Positions 33,100 through 45,544 are shown, counted from the stretch's first letter. The stretch is DNA of 64,000 nucleotides from Ceratopteris richardii (GCA_020310875.1 CM035413.1:163312306-163376305); one strand, 5' to 3'. Notes: generated by a model from the letters alone, not told the origin. Made by a program: numbers and translations.

Positions 33100-34130
33100 A
33101 AATAATGCCTGAATTTCTTTACCGTGTAGATCATCCCTAATCCCTCTCGTTCTGTAGTGGTATAATTTCTTTCTGCTGCGTTCAACTGTCTGCTCGCGTA
33201 AGCTATGGGGAGATCTATGTTTCCTTCATTCATGGTTTGTGCTAACACACATCCTATGGCATAATTGGATGCATCCACATGCACATGGAATGGTTTGCTC
33301 CAATGCGGGGTTGTCAATATAGGTGCTGAGCACAAACGTCGTTTAAGTTCATTGAATGAATTCTCACACTCGTCTGTCCATTCAAAATTGGTCAAAAGAG
33401 AGTACAAAGGCTTGGCTATGATTGCATACATGTGTATGAATTGTCTATAATAACCACAATGGCCCATAAATGCCTGTACCTCTTTCACGTTAGTTGGTCT
33501 AGGTAGTTTTGCAATTACCTTTACCTTTTCTTCATCTGTCGAAATTCCATTCTTTGACACAATGTGTCCTAGAATTTTGCCTTGTCTGACCATGAAAATG
33601 CACTTTTCTAGGTTCAAACAAAACTGATATTCTCGACATTTGTCAAATACTTGTCTTAACTCTGGGATATGCGTCTGTCTTATATCCGAGTGTGCACATA
33701 GGTCATCGACATAAACTTCCAAATTCTTGCGTAAGAGTTCCTTGAAAACATGACACATGAGTCTTTGGAAAGTAGCGGGTGCATTTGTTAAGCCAAATGA
33801 CATCACACAAAATGCAAATATGCCCCATTCTGTGGCAAAAGCCATCTTGTGTTGATCTTCTGGAGCAATGGCTACTTGATTATAGCCTGAGAATCCATCA
33901 AGAAAGTTGTAAACTTCCTTGCCCGCAACTCTTTCCAATAAATGTTCCGTGATAGGAAGAGGATAACTGTCTCTAATTGTGGCGGCATTAACGTTTTTAA
34001 GGTTAATACACACACACAATTTTCCATTCTTCTTGGGCACAACCACAATGGGGGATACCCATTCGGTATGCTCAATTTCGTAAATAAATCTTGCTTCTAT
34101 CTTCTTTCTTCTTTCTTTTCTTGCCTTCAC
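33100..34130 (-). pseudogene. E3 reverse transcriptase and truncated RNase H
   Basis: RT motifs SPIVVVPKKNGKLCVCINLK, FLDGFSGYNQVAIAPED, SFGLTNAPATFQRL and LEVYVDDLCAHS (YVDD intact). RNase H begins FHVHVDASNYAIGCVLAQ and ends after TTTEREGLGMIYTVKKFRHY, where the frame jumps to EB sequence. The start also shows damage: the linker (GKKRKKKEDR) joins straight to ARFIYEIEHTEW, so about 130 codons of the linker/RT lead-in present in E4 are missing near 34100. Confidence 0.88.
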
Positions 34131-35295
34131 TCTTGCTAGTCACTTGTGTGGATACTCTCACATCATTCATAATTTCTTCGTGTGTCTGAGGGTAAGTTTC
34201 TACTTCGTAAAAATATTCTTCTTCTGATGCAAAGGGTGGGTCCATAATAATTGATTCTAAATCGAAATCACTCGCATCCTCAAATGCATCAGTGCTAGGT
34301 TCACATTCTTCAATAATCGAGTCACACATGATTGGCTCTATCGTGAAAACTGAAATGTCATAGCCATCCTCATGGTAGTGGGGTGTCCATTGTTCTTCAT
34401 TGATGGCTACATCCATGGTTGCTAGGATTTCTACCCAACCATGGGGTTCAAATTCTTCATCTGGAAATACTACTGGTGCGTAAGCTGGGTCTTGAAGAGT
34501 TCGTGGATGTTGTTCTGCACCTAAGGCCCTTGCTTCTAACCGTTCTTCCTCTTGTTTGGCCACTTTACACATCCATAAATGAGTGTCCTCGTGTAACCAT
34601 GAGGGGTCTGATTCTAACGAGTGTACCGATTCCGTTTCTACTTGTGTTTTATGGATGGTAGTCCATTGTATTGGGGGTACGTCTCGATGTGAATAGTCTT
34701 TAAGATTGACTTTAGTAGTCACTCCTAAATGTTGCAAGTACAAAGAATTAGTTCCCCAATCTTGTACGATTTGTAATTGACGCATTAATGGTCTTCCTAA
34801 GATCATCTCATAAGCGTGATTTTTCGCAAAGTCACAAATGGCAAAGGTATGCTCAAATTCTACACCACAAGTGGTGAGAGATATGCCTTCTAGTAAGCCT
34901 AATGGTTTTTCTATGTGTCCGTCAGCCATTTGTAGCTTCATCCTGGTGGGTCTTAATGCTGGCTTACCCCAACGTTTCCATAAAGCGGTGGTAGCAATGG
35001 CTACTCCGGCTCCTGAATCTAAGATGGCTTTCGTGGTGTAGCCTTGATGGGTTATTGGAAGATAAGTGTTACCTTCCTCTCCTTCGCTTACATCTCCGAT
35101 CTTTTCTACTGGTATCTCTGGTACCTTCTTGTGTGTTCCTATCTGTGAGGGAGTAGTAGCAAGCTCGAGGAATTGATTTGCTATGTGCTTCCACAGTTCT
35201 GGTTTAACCTTCAACAATTCCTCAAGCGTGAGGTGACACAGAATTTTAGCGTTCTTGACCACTTCCGTGTTTCTAGGGATCACTGATTTTTTCAT
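34100..35295 (-). pseudogene. E3 aspartic protease PR1 and acidic linker
   Basis: The retropepsin shows GNTYLPITHQGYTTKAILD with DSGAGVAIATTALWK, LGLLEGISLTTCGVEFEHT and MILGRPLMRQL. The acidic linker follows with EILATMDVAINEEQWTPHY, GYDISVF and SDFDLESIIMDPPF. The active-site DSG is intact and the frame is open throughout, one of the better preserved PR1 copies. A frame change lies just beyond its start at about 35296. Confidence 0.9.
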
Positions 35296-38200
35296 TCCTC
35301 ACTAGTATAGTGGGTGCTCTCATGCTAATAGACTTGTCTTCCCAAGGTCCTGTGAACTGAGGTAATTCTTGTAAAGAGTTAGATTCAAATCCTGTGTGTT
35401 CACTTAGTTGTTCTTCTCTCTACATCATCGTAAATAGAGGGGATATCTTGGGGAAATTGCTCCTGCAAGTCATCTATTACTTGAATAGGAGGATGGGTTC
35501 CTTGTTCTTTTCTCCACTTCTCTTCTTGGATTTCTCTCAAAAATTCATGTGAGTACCTATGTATGGAAGATAGGTTGTCTTGACTTTCTGTATTGGGTAC
35601 TTGAGACAGGGATGGTGCATTCTTTTCCTGTGTCTCTGAGGCAATAGGGTTCCTGTACTGATTCTTTTTCTCCTTGCTATCAATCAAATATTCTAGCCTC
35701 TCCATTAATCCTTGAAAGTGTAATTCCAGTTTTCCCATGTTATTCCAATTTAGATATCTAGAGGCTTCAAACATTGCTTGCGCTAGCTCTACCATCTTCA
35801 TGCAAAGTTTAGTTCTCTCAATTTCTAAGTCTGCTCGAGGGTAATTTTTACTCATTTCAGTTATCTGGGGTCCTTCCTTTATTCTAGCCTGATACGCGCG
35901 AAACATCATGTCTAGATTTTCTGGTATGGGTTCCGCTAAAACTGATCCTGATTTCTGTGCTAGGTTCTCTCGATTCAATTCCTGTGAAGTCAACTCTAGG
36001 ATTTTGGCTCTAGATTCCTTGAGACTTCCTTCCAACTCAGTTATCCTTTTACTCCATTTTCTCTTAACTCTTTCTCTGGAATCTTTCCAAGATTTTGTCT
36101 TTTTACTGCTAGATTCTCCAACTTCACTAGTTCCGGCTATTTTCTCCTGATTAAGTTGTTGGTTCTGTAAGAGCGCCTAGGCTCTTGTTATAGCTTGGAT
36201 AGGCACATATGTAGGGTTTGATCCATCTGCATTGTGCACAATACCTATCACGTTGATCGGTGTTACATTTGACACATTAGCAGGGTTCTTAGGACAATCT
36301 TTGATTATGTGATCTTTACCACAATCGGTACAAAAGCCTTGTATGTTATAATATTGTGATTGTCCTGTTATCGGAGGATGTGGACAATCTTTTATGAAGT
36401 GATCTCCTTGGCACCTAAAGCATGGTCCTCTAGGGCCCTGTGGTCTTTGTTGTCTCAATTGGGGCAGTGGATTCGGGTTTGTGTACATCACATTAGCATA
36501 GTCGGGCTCCCAACTAGGTTCCACTGGTGGACTATCATATTGATATGTCTCTACGTGTTCTGGTGACTCTGTGTAATACACGGGTGGACTATCTACATGA
36601 GTAGAGTCAAAACTGTTAGAGTTTGGATCACTGTCAGTAATTAGGGGTGAAACGGGAACTAAAGCTCTATTGAGGTTCTCTTCCATAGCAGCGTATTTCA
36701 CTGAGATGACATTAGCTGGTGGGGGTGGCTGCTGAGCTAAGATAGGTTGAGGTCTTTGTTGAGCCTGATACGGATAATTTTGAGGAGGCCTATAGTAATG
36801 AGGCTGAGTATTATACTGGCCTTGATACCTACCTGGTTGTTGGTATGCTTGCGGGTAGTTCTGTCTCACTACCTGTTTGTTGTATGGGTAGTCTTGAGCC
36901 ATATGATTTGTGTATCTTCTCTCAATTGTACAGTATTGGCCACTAGGGTTGGATTGTGTTTGTGTTGCATTGGGACACACATTTGCCACATGATCACCAC
37001 CACAGGTGTAACAACGCTTGTTTGTTGTTAACCTAGGCATCTGTTTACTAGAAACTCCTAGTTTCTAGGCCAATTTTTCTGCTAGGTCCTCTATCGAGTT
37101 AGACAATTTTGTGGATGCTAGAGATGAACAGTCTGAGTCCTTATAGACCTTTGAGAGTTCCAACTCATCTCCTAAGTTGTCCTCAATGTCTATGCATATT
37201 CTTACACACTGCTCTAGCATTCTGGGTTCCTTCAAGTACACATAGGAGCGTAGTTTAGAGCTCAACAAGCCATCTAGAAACAATGACACTTGTTTGGCTT
37301 GTGAGGGTAGCTCTTGCATAGGACATCTTTCAACATATTGTCTAAACCTACGTCCTGCAAGTCTAACTGTTTCCTGAGGGGTCTGTTTGAAACTATGAAT
37401 CAATGAGGATGTGTCATGTCTGATTCCACTTTTAGAGAATTCAGTGATGAATGACTCTAAAAAGTGATGAATATCCCTAAATTGCCTTTTTTGCAATGGT
37501 TGGAACCAAGTTAAAGCTGTATCCTTTAACGTTAGTCCAAATGCGTTATATTGTGTGAACATGTCTTCTACTTGCTCTGCTCTGAGCACTTGCTTAAATT
37601 CTGCAACATGATCATAGGGATCTCCTGTCCCATCAAAATAATTTTTCATGGACTTCACTAACTGAGTGGGTCTTAATATTCTTGCGTGTTCACGTGGTCT
37701 CGATAGAGGAAAATCATCTCTACCACCTGGCATTCTCTGTCTTTCCACTCTATCAGTGTCTATGGTGGTTCTATCTCTTCCCATGGGATGATTGAAGTTT
37801 ACTTCTGGTCTTTCTCTGTTCTTGTCTCTCTGATTAACATGGGCTGAGGATGTTCCTACCCCTTGTTGGCTCGTGTTTACGTTTGCTCGTGATGGAGGGA
37901 ATACCATCTTGCCTCTCCATGTGTATGTGTTTCTAGCGTGGTCTGGTACTACAAATACTCTTTCTGAAGTTTCATCCAGGTATACAACCTTTCCAGGTGT
38001 ATTCGGGTCCTTAAATTCGTAGATTACAATGGAGCCTACCTCACTTGGTTGTTTCGTTCTGTACCTCCAAAATGCTTCGTCAGTTTCTTTATTCACAAAC
38101 AACTATATGCTTCTATTGTCCCGAGGGATCCATTCTGGAACTAGTACTCGTGTCAGTACAGATTTCCCTCTAGGTGTCCTAGGTTCTTCTAATGGTTCTT

Positions 38201-38669
38201 TTCCTTGGGATTTCGCTTCCGTTTCTAATTGAATTACACCAAACTCATTCGTATTGTTTGGCTGCGTACTTAAGATGTACATCGTTCCTTCTTTGTCTAT
38301 GTATGCGTCTCTCTCGAATTTCACCACTGGACGTTCCAATCCAATGGGTTGATAAGGGTTGTGCATTTGCACCACTTGTCTTCGCAAACCATCCTCATAG
38401 ATGCGAGCACCTAAGTGGTTGGTTCGGAGAAATTCTAATTGAGTCCTATAGGGTCCTTCAGGTCTTTCCAAATATGCTACATTTGACCCTCCTTCTGGTC
38501 TTTCTGTGCTAAATGCCATTTCTGATTTACTCGTGTTTGAGCTCTCGTAGGGGTAATTACTATTCAATTGTTGAGCCCACGATCGTGCAATAGTGCCTAC
38601 ACTTGCTTCTGATGATCTAAGGCTTCATCGGTCAGACTTACCTATATGTTTGCCCGATCTAAGGTTCAT
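35296..38669 (-). pseudogene. E3 gag
   Basis: Start at 38669 (MNLRSGKHIG), conserved with E1 and EB. In order: N-terminal module (GPYRTQLEFLRTNHLG, IYEDGLRRQV), capsid at 37065-38102 (YFDGTGDPYDHVAEFKQV, LTWFQPLQKRQF, LIHSFKQTPQETVRL), then three zinc knuckles at about 37013, 36425 and 36335 (CYTCGGDHVANVC, CFRCQGDHFIKDC, CTDCGKDHIIKDC), each with CX2CX3HX4C spacing, one residue shorter than the usual retroviral knuckle. A Tyr/Gln/Pro-rich stretch lies between the first two. The C-terminal part (35400-36035) is a charged coiled region and the gag-pro linker. Stops at about 38100, 37065, 36177 and near the start. Confidence 0.88.
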
Positions 38670-39521
38670 GAATTTACTTCCTTGCACACTCAATACATGC
38701 TCAGATCGTCAATGGTTCTTTGTTCTTTTAATTGCTTGGTTCTTTTTAAAGTCTTTTAGGTTCTTGTCCAATTGTATGCGTCAGGAATCGACTTTCAGTG
38801 GTACTTTTGAGTTCTCGTTCCGTCAGACTTAAGTTCTTTCCCGTTAGGTTTTTGTATCACAAACCTTTACTTTAGTCTTGGACTTGAAAAATTTAGGTCT
38901 CTTGCACTTGAGGCGTTCCTATCGTCGTTAATCTAATCCACAATGCTTGCGTTTAGCTTAAGCTAAGAATTGACTGAGGGGGTTGAGTAATCTTCCAACC
39001 TCGAGTCAGCTTTGTTGGTTGCTCTGATGCCCAAGAAGCCGTGCTTCCCAAGCCCTGCGTTCCTCACTGCCTTGCCTTGATTGCCCTTGCTTGACCTTGC
39101 TAGACCTGCCAAAATTCAATGTTTAGACCAATTCACAATGGATGATCAAGAACCTAAATATATACACCTTTTAAGTCCCTTCACCTTTTGCCCAAAATTT
39201 CAATGATTGCCCCCTTGCTTCCTAGTCCCAACTATGTCAACCTCAAATTAGCTTATATAAAAATCAACATATCTTTTATGAAAAAATCAGTTGAGGTTAC
39301 GTAGTACTCGTCACGAGCTTTCTAACGAGCTATAAAGCTCAAAAAACGGACTTCAGATGAAAAAGATATGAGCGTTCAGGCTCTCGGGGGTAAAAATTGA
39401 CACAGGTTTTTCTCCAAATATGAGCTAAGGGGTCTCCTATGAGTCTAATCACCCAAAAAGTTTCCAAAATTAGCCCCAAAATTGACCAAAAAATCAATTC
39501 CAAAAAATCCGTTTTGGGGTG

Positions 39522-40280
39522 GACAATCGCGATGGTCTGGGACCGTCGCGATGGTCTGGGACCGTCGCGATGGTCCAGGTGAACCGTCGAGATGGCGTGG
39601 CACAATTGCGATGGTTCGAAGGAGCGAACAGTCGCGATGGTCAGAAAGCGGATGATCGCGATGGCGTGAATGTGAACTGTCGTGATGGTCTGAAATGAAC
39701 GATTGCGATGGACCGAAAATGAACCGTCGCGATGGCATCAGTCAACGGTCAACGCGAACCGTCGCGATGGCATCAGTCAACGGTCAACGCGAACCGTCGC
39801 GATGGTTCAAGTGAATTGTCGCGATGGTCACGGGCGCGATGGCATGAGCCAATCGCAATGGTCTAATTTTGGGTTGTCGCGATGGTGTACCTAGGACAAT
39901 CGCGATGGCGTGACTAGTGAGCAATCGCGATGGTGTAGCTTGCCACGTGGCAGCGTCGGCGCAATGGCATGAGCCAATCGCGATGGCATGGGGTCGACTT
40001 GATCGTCGCGATGGTCCAATTGAACCGTCGCGATGGCTCAAGTGAGCCGTCGCGATGGTCTGAGACCGTTGCGATGGTCTGGCCGAGCCGTCGCGATGGC
40101 GTGAGCCAATCGCGATGGTGTGACACAATCGCGATGGTTTGAGCCAATCACGATGGTCCACCAAAGTATGAATTTTGCAAATGCGTTTGTGGATGCATGT
40201 ATGCACGTGTATTGCCTACCTCGTGCTGAACTCACTTACCAAAAATTCTGAAGTTGGTAGACCATCGCGATGGTGTGACA
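39522..40280 (-). repeat. E3 leader minisatellite
   Basis: About 35 copies of a GTCGCGATGG core at irregular spacing. Local regularities are a 19-bp unit (GTCTGGGACCGTCGCGATG, 39535-39575) and a 35-bp unit repeated at 39718-39790. The main array ends near 40160, with one outlying copy at 40262. In the transcript sense the core is CCATCGCGAC, containing ATCGCGA. Confidence 0.9.
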
Positions 40281-40353
40281 CCTACGACAGATCTCTGACA
40301 GAAAGTGAAATTTTACCTTTTTGCAGCCTTCCTGATGCTCTGGGGTACTGTAC

Positions 40354-40574
40354 CTGCAAGAAAACTGAAAAACACAGTAGCACATGCAAGCACAAAAGAT
40401 CTCTCTCTCTCCCACATGCACAAATGAGGGGAAATGAGGAGAATGGATGGATATGGTGAATTTTTTTATTTTTTTGGAGATGAAGATGATGATGCGGTGA
40501 TGAAGATGGAGTGTGGGGGAGGTGAAAAACACTAAAAACTAAGTAAAAACAACAACAAAAACTGAAATTTTTAC
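40354..40574 (-). other. candidate leader intron of E3
   Basis: Minus strand GAAAG|GTAAAA at 40574 and TTTTCTTGCAG at 40354, 221 nt apart. A pair in the same relative place in EB (45601-45765) supports it. Splicing is inferred, not shown. Confidence 0.4.
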
Positions 40575-40630
40575 CTTTCAACACCACCTCTTGCTATACT
40601 CTTACCATCACACATTCGTCCTAGACTCGA

Positions 40631-40648
40631 TCCCCGACAACGACGCCA
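40631..40648 (-). other. E3 primer-binding site
   Basis: TGGCGTCGTTGTCGGGGA on the minus strand, 7 nt inside the LTR, as in E1. tRNA-Asp type by resemblance to the known plant pattern. Confidence 0.85.
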
Positions 40649-40655
40649 AATTTGG

Positions 40656-41305
40656 TGTTGCTCTAGCACAATGGTGAGAACCACGTTAAGAAGCTCCACC
40701 TCCTTAATGTCAATCCGCAAAAGAGGTAGGAGTGATATGAAGATCGTGAATGTGAGATGAAGGGAGAGTGAAGGTGAGAAGCATAGAGATGCACACACAC
40801 ATACACACACACTACGAAGAGACAAGCAAGACACAATGGAAGGTGAGAAATCAACTCTATTACTCAAGAACACTCTTACAAGCTCAAAATAGCTCTAAGC
40901 TCTTCTCTACTCAAACAAGCTAACCTCAAAAATGAGCTCTCTAGCTCTTTTTATAGATTCTAGACTATTTTTGACTGGTTTCACATCTAGTGATCGGCAT
41001 AGCTAAAAAATAGGTCCTAGATGCTATTTGGAAGGGTAAACGGTGTCTAAAAATAACCAAAATTGGTACGATCATTCTACCTAAGCTCCTCAAGCTCGAG
41101 GACTCCTCGGCTTGCACAAAATGGAGCTATAAATTACAAAAAGGGTTTTTTCTATGTTACATATATTACAATGGTGATGGAAATCACTGTTGGAGGTTTT
41201 GAAGAATATTTATAAAACATAAATCTTTGAAAAATTGATTCGACTGACTCCCTGCTCTATCTTTACATGCTTCCGTGTCTTCTGTGCCTCTGGCTATTGC
41301 CAACA
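40656..41305 (-). repeat. E3 5' LTR
   Basis: 650 bp, TG...CA ends (TGTTGCTCTAGC and TATTGCCAACA on plus). TATA box at about 40946-40955. It shares short blocks with the E1 LTR (AGCACAATGGTGAG, AATGTCAATCCG, CTCAAGCTCGAGGACTCCTC) but is otherwise diverged. It sits abruptly in EB gag. Confidence 0.85.
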
Positions 41306-44125
41306 TCTGGGTGCTCGGTGGGTTACATGTGGTGGATTAGAATGTTGGGGAATGGAAGGTGATGGGTTGGATGGAGATGGAAAGGGGGGTGGTGGGGTAG
41401 TGTGAGAATGGTTTTGAGATGCGACTTCACTTATCTTTGCTTTGGTTTCTCTCAAGCTTTCTTCAAGTTTGCTCATTTTCTGTGACCATTGTCTTTTCAT
41501 TCTCTCCCGGCTATCTCTCCATGCTCTTGTCCTTTTCTTGGTTATACTCTCCGTCTCACTAACCTCAGAACTCTTTTCCTGCCCTACTCCTTGAGCTTGT
41601 TGCAAGGCTTGAGCTCTAGTGACCACATGCACTAGGGCTGTGGATGTTACACTTCCTATCGAGTCTACAACTAGTCCAATGACGTTGATAGGAGTGATTT
41701 TTGGCAGGTTATTGGGGTTCTTCGAGCAATCTCGTAAGAGATGCTCTTTTTCGTAATCTTGACAGAAGCCCTGAATTGTCACTGGTTGGGGTTGTGTAGG
41801 GGCAGGCAGTGGACAATCACGTATGAGGTGATCTCCTTAACATCTAAAGCATGGTCCTCTAGTAAATGCGGGTCGTACCTGCCTAGGTTGAGGTCTAGAG
41901 TTGGGGTTTGTGTACATGACATTTGCATACTCAGGCTCCCCATTAGGTTCACTCGGGTGCTCATAATAGTATGACTCGTCATGCTCAGGTGACTGCATGT
42001 AGTAGGCCTGCGGGTTTTCAATGTGAGTAGAGTCAATACTATGATCACCAGGATCACTTTCTGAAAGCAATGGTGTCACTGACACTATGGCTCTATTCAG
42101 ATTCTCTTCTGCAGCTGTGTATTTTACTGGAATCACATTGGTAGGAGCATGGGGTTGTTGCACTAACACAAGTTGAGGCCTTTGTTGGGTTTGATAGGGT
42201 TGCTGATAGGGTTGCTGATAGGGTTGTTGTGGTCTACCATATTGTTGAGGTGGGTACTAGTTCTGGTATCTCCCTTGTTGAGGGTATGGTTGTGAGTATG
42301 TTTGCCTAACTGTTTGCTTATTGTATGGGCAATCTTGCACGGTGTGATTGGTGTACCTCCGTTCTATGGTGCAGTACTGGCTACTAGGATTCACCTGGGG
42401 TTGAGCCATAATGGGACATACATTTGCCATATGGTCGCCTCCACATGTATAACATCGTCTCGCTGGGGTAAATCGAGGTATCTGTTTGCTCGAGACACCT
42501 AGTTTTTGAGCTACTTTCTCTGCTACGCCCTCAATAGATGTAGACTCTCTGGAAGAGAGGCTGGAAGAGCTATCTGAATCTTGGTAGATCTTTGAAAGCT
42601 CCAGATCCTCTCCTAGATTATCCTCTATGTCTATACACATGCGTACGCATTCTTCTATGGTCCTAGGGTCCTTCAGGTACACGTATGATCTCAACTTTGT
42701 ACTCAATAGTCCATCTAGGAATAAAGGCACCTGTTTGCCTGGAGTGGGCAACTCTGGAACAGGGTATCTCTCTAAGTATTGCCTAAACCTTCTTCCTGCC
42801 AGTCTAACAGTCTCTTGAGGTGTCTGCTTGAAGCTATGAATCAGGGAGGAGGTATTATGTCGTATGCCACTCTTAGGGAATTCAGTGATGAAAGCCTCTA
42901 GAAGTTGGTCTATGCTCCTGAACTGTCTCTCATTCAATGGTTGAAACCACGTAAGGGATGTGTTCCTAAGGGTTAGACCAAAGGCATTGTACTGCGTAAA
43001 TAGGTCCTCCACTTGTTCAACTCTCAAGACTTGCCTAAACTCGGCCACATGATCATATGGGTCTCCTGTGCCATCAAAGTAGTTCTTCATGGATTTGACT
43101 AGCTGTGTAGGTCTCAAAGTCCTCGTGTGCTCTCTAGGTCTTGGTAGAGGGAATTCATCAGCATTTCTTTGCTTTCTTGGGGCTCTAGATCTCTCGGTTT
43201 CTTCTCTATCCATGTCTGTTTTCATCCTTTCTCTTCCCAAGGGGTTGGCAAAACTTACCTCTGGCCTGTCTCTATTCTTGTCTCTTTGAGCTCCATGAGC
43301 TTGGGACGTTCCAACTCCTGGATGGCCATAATAGACATTAGATCTTGGTTGCGGGAGAACAAATTCACCCTTCCAAGTGTAGGCATGCCTACCCTACTCC
43401 GTGACTACAAAGATCCTCTCTAAAGTACTGTCTAAATAGGTCACTTTTCTTGGACTATCCGGATCTTTAAACTTGTAGATAGTGAGCACTCCAATATCAT
43501 TAGGTTGACCAGGCTTGTACCTCCAAAAGGCTTCATCAGTCTCTTAGATCCAGAGAAGATCTATGCTCTTATTATCATGGGGAACCCATTCCAGCATGAT
43601 AATTCTAGTGAGGACTGATTTGCCTCGAGGGGTTTTAGGCTCTCCACTTATGTTCCCTTGCTCTAGGTCGCCTATGTCCGTCTCTGGAATCACATTCCCA
43701 AATTTGTCTGTCCTATCTAGGTGACTTGTGACCACGTATATGGTCCCTTCTTTGTCTAGGTATGCTCCATTTTCAAACTTGATTGCTGAATGTTCTAGTC
43801 CAATGGGTTGATCTGTGTTTTTGATATGGACCACAAATCTTCATAAGCCGTCCTCATAGATGCAATCACCTAATCGGTTGGTCCTATGGTATTCCAATTG
43901 CCTCTTATAGGGGCCTTCGACCCTATGTAAATATGGCACTCCTAAACTTCTTGTAGGTCTCTCCATACCCTGAGACATCTCAGACTCACTGGTTTCAGAG
44001 CTAGGGTAGTGCGAATAATGGCTCAACTGCTGGGCCCAAGACCTAGCAATATGATTGACACTAACCTCTGAAGACCTAAGACTCTGTCTATCTCTCCCTA
44101 GGTGTCGTCTTGATCTAAGGTTCAT
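41306..44125 (-). pseudogene. EB gag, truncated by E3
   Basis: Start at 44125 (MNLRSRRHLGRDRQSLRSSE). N-terminal module GPYKRQLEYHRTNRLGD, then capsid at 42257-43240 (YFDGTGDPYDHVAEFRQV, LTWFQPLNERQF, LIHSFKQTPQETVRL). Zinc knuckles: CYTCGGDHMANVC, a variant CTIERRYTNHTVQDC, CFRC with a stop, and a decayed CQDYEKEHLLRDC. A charged coiled region (RQWSQKMSKLEESLRETK) and Pro-rich end reach the E3 LTR at 41306. The gag-pro linker and PR1 are lost. It is close to E3 gag but clearly a separate copy. Confidence 0.85.
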
Positions 44126-44926
44126 ATGCCTAATCGAGTCGGCCCAATTTTTGCCCAAAGTACAACCTTGTTGCAGCTCAATTTGTATCAGTTACTTGGT
44201 TCTTTTTTTTTGTTGATTATTGTGTTTATGATCTTGTCTGATATCACTTCCTCAGGAATACTTGAGTGACTTTCCACACTTTAAGGTGTTCTTTCCACGT
44301 TAAGTTCTTTTCTTTTAAGTTATCAATCGCCAAGAGACTATCTTTATGCTTGAACTTGAGTATTTAATAGTCTTCAACTTGATAGATGCCTATCTTCACC
44401 CTGACTTACTTCTAGCACTACTCACACCTAGCCTAAGCTAGGAATTGACAAAGGAAGTTGAGAATATTCCAACCTCACTTGCCGATCCCTTGCTCTTTAG
44501 AGCTTAAGAATCCCGTTCTCAAGCTTACAGAATGCCCTTGCTTTGGATGCCCTCTAGTGTTCTCAAATAAGAGTCCCAAAGTTAGCTCAAGACTTAAATT
44601 CAAATGACAGAACAAATCACTTTCATTTATGTAATTCAGATATCAATTTGCACTATGTCTTTATGGAAAACAATTCTAGAGATCCCTTAGTTTTGTTCCC
44701 AATGAGCCTAAGATCACTCCGAATGGATTTCGTATGAGGAAGTTATGAATGTTCAAGCATTTAGGGTTCAAAATAGGCTCTCAGGGTTCCAAAATTTTTT
44801 TATGATTTTCTCAGTATTTTGCCCACTTCTAAGGCTCTAAGGTAGTCCCAATGTGTTAGAAAACAAGCCCAAAAATTATCCCAAGTCAATCAATTATTAC
44901 ACTCCAAAGAATTATTCATGAGGCCG
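44126..44926 (-). other. EB distal 5' leader
   Basis: Leader sequence between minisatellite and gag; no gene. The part from 44410 upward is repeated in inverted orientation at about 46500-47020. Confidence 0.7.
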
Positions 44927-45365
44927 GTGTATCACGATAGCTCGGATCGATGTGTCGCGATAAGTGGGTGTGTCACGATAGGTCGGAGTGTCACGATAGA
45001 TGGGTGTGTCGCGATAGGTGGGTGTGTCACGATAGGTCTGTGTGTTGCGATAGGTGGGTGTGTCGCGATAGGTCGGTGTGTCGCGATAGGTCGATGTGTC
45101 GTGATACCTTGGTGTGTCGTGATAGATGGGTGTGTCGCGATAGGTGGGAGTGTCACGATAGACGGGTGTGTCGTGATAGGTCGGTGTGTCACGATAGGTC
45201 GGTGTGTCGCGATAGGTCGGTGTGTCATGATAGGTCGGTGTGTCGCGATAGATGGGTGTGTCACGATAGATCGGTGTGTCACGATAGACGGGTGTGTTGC
45301 AATAGGTCGGTGTGTTGCAATAGATCGGTGTGTCGCGATACTTGGGTGTGTTGCAATACCTCGGT
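44410..45365. repeat. left arm of ~1-kb inverted repeat
   Basis: About 956 bp (leader plus minisatellite), near-identical in reverse complement to 46049-47020. The arms differ by roughly one 18-bp unit and scattered substitutions. The spacer (45366-46048) contains the LTR end, primer site and proximal leader in plus orientation. Confidence 0.85.
44927..45365 (-). repeat. EB leader minisatellite, left copy
   Basis: Array of an 18-bp unit (TGTGTCGCGATAGGTCGG on plus). In the transcript sense it reads CTATCGCGACACACCGAC, again with ATCGCGA. Reading frames across it are Arg/Asp/Val or Thr/His/Pro repeats and are artefacts. It breaks off at 45365 against LTR sequence. Confidence 0.9.
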
Positions 45366-45518
45366 TCTTGCCTTGTGTGCGCGTATGTGTGTATGTGTGT
45401 GCATGTTAGTGTGCTTCTCACTCACACACTTGTGCCTGCACTTGCTCGAGGTCTTCATACCACCCTCATGTCTTCCTGGATTGACATTAAAGGAGGTGCT
45501 ACTCATCACTGAGCTACA
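45366..45518 (+). repeat. inverted end piece of the EB 5' LTR
   Basis: In plus orientation, matches the last ~153 bp (transcript sense) of the EB LTR (reverse complement of 26237-26389), ending GAGCTACA. About 110 bp, including the TATA box, are missing between this and 47021. Confidence 0.85.
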
Positions 45519-45526
45519 CCAAATTT

Positions 45527-45544
45527 TGGTGCCATTGCTGGGGA
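45527..45544 (+). other. EB primer-binding site (inverted segment)
   Basis: TGGTGCCATTGCTGGGGA, 8 nt after the LTR end. Same type as E1 and E3 but on the plus strand because this segment is inverted. Confidence 0.8.

Larger units (their letters stand above)
38670..40630 (-). other. E3 5' leader
   Basis: From the primer site: a purine-rich GATGAAGATGATGATG tract (about 40480-40510), a candidate intron (40354-40574), the minisatellite, and about 850 bp of unique sequence before gag. No coding sequence seen. Confidence 0.7.
33100..41305 (-). mobile_element. E3: gypsy element inserted in EB gag, 3' half deleted
   Basis: 5' LTR, primer site, leader with its own minisatellite, gag, PR1, RT and RNase H in order. 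It ends abruptly at about 33100 in RNase H (VKKFRHY) and continues as EB integrase C-terminus. E3's LTR has no second copy in the window and differs from EB's LTR. So E3 inserted in EB's gag at 41305/41306, and a later deletion removed E3's integrase through 3' LTR together with EB's gag end through integrase core. Confidence 0.75.

Noticed and set aside
39445..40206. Arg/Ser/His-rich frames through the E3 leader
   Set aside because: Products of the CGCGATGG minisatellite with no conserved start or domain.
26237..41305. A single element running from the LTR at 40656 to the LTR at 26237
   Set aside because: The two LTRs belong to different families, and the 26237 LTR pairs by sequence and by target duplication with 47021-47339.
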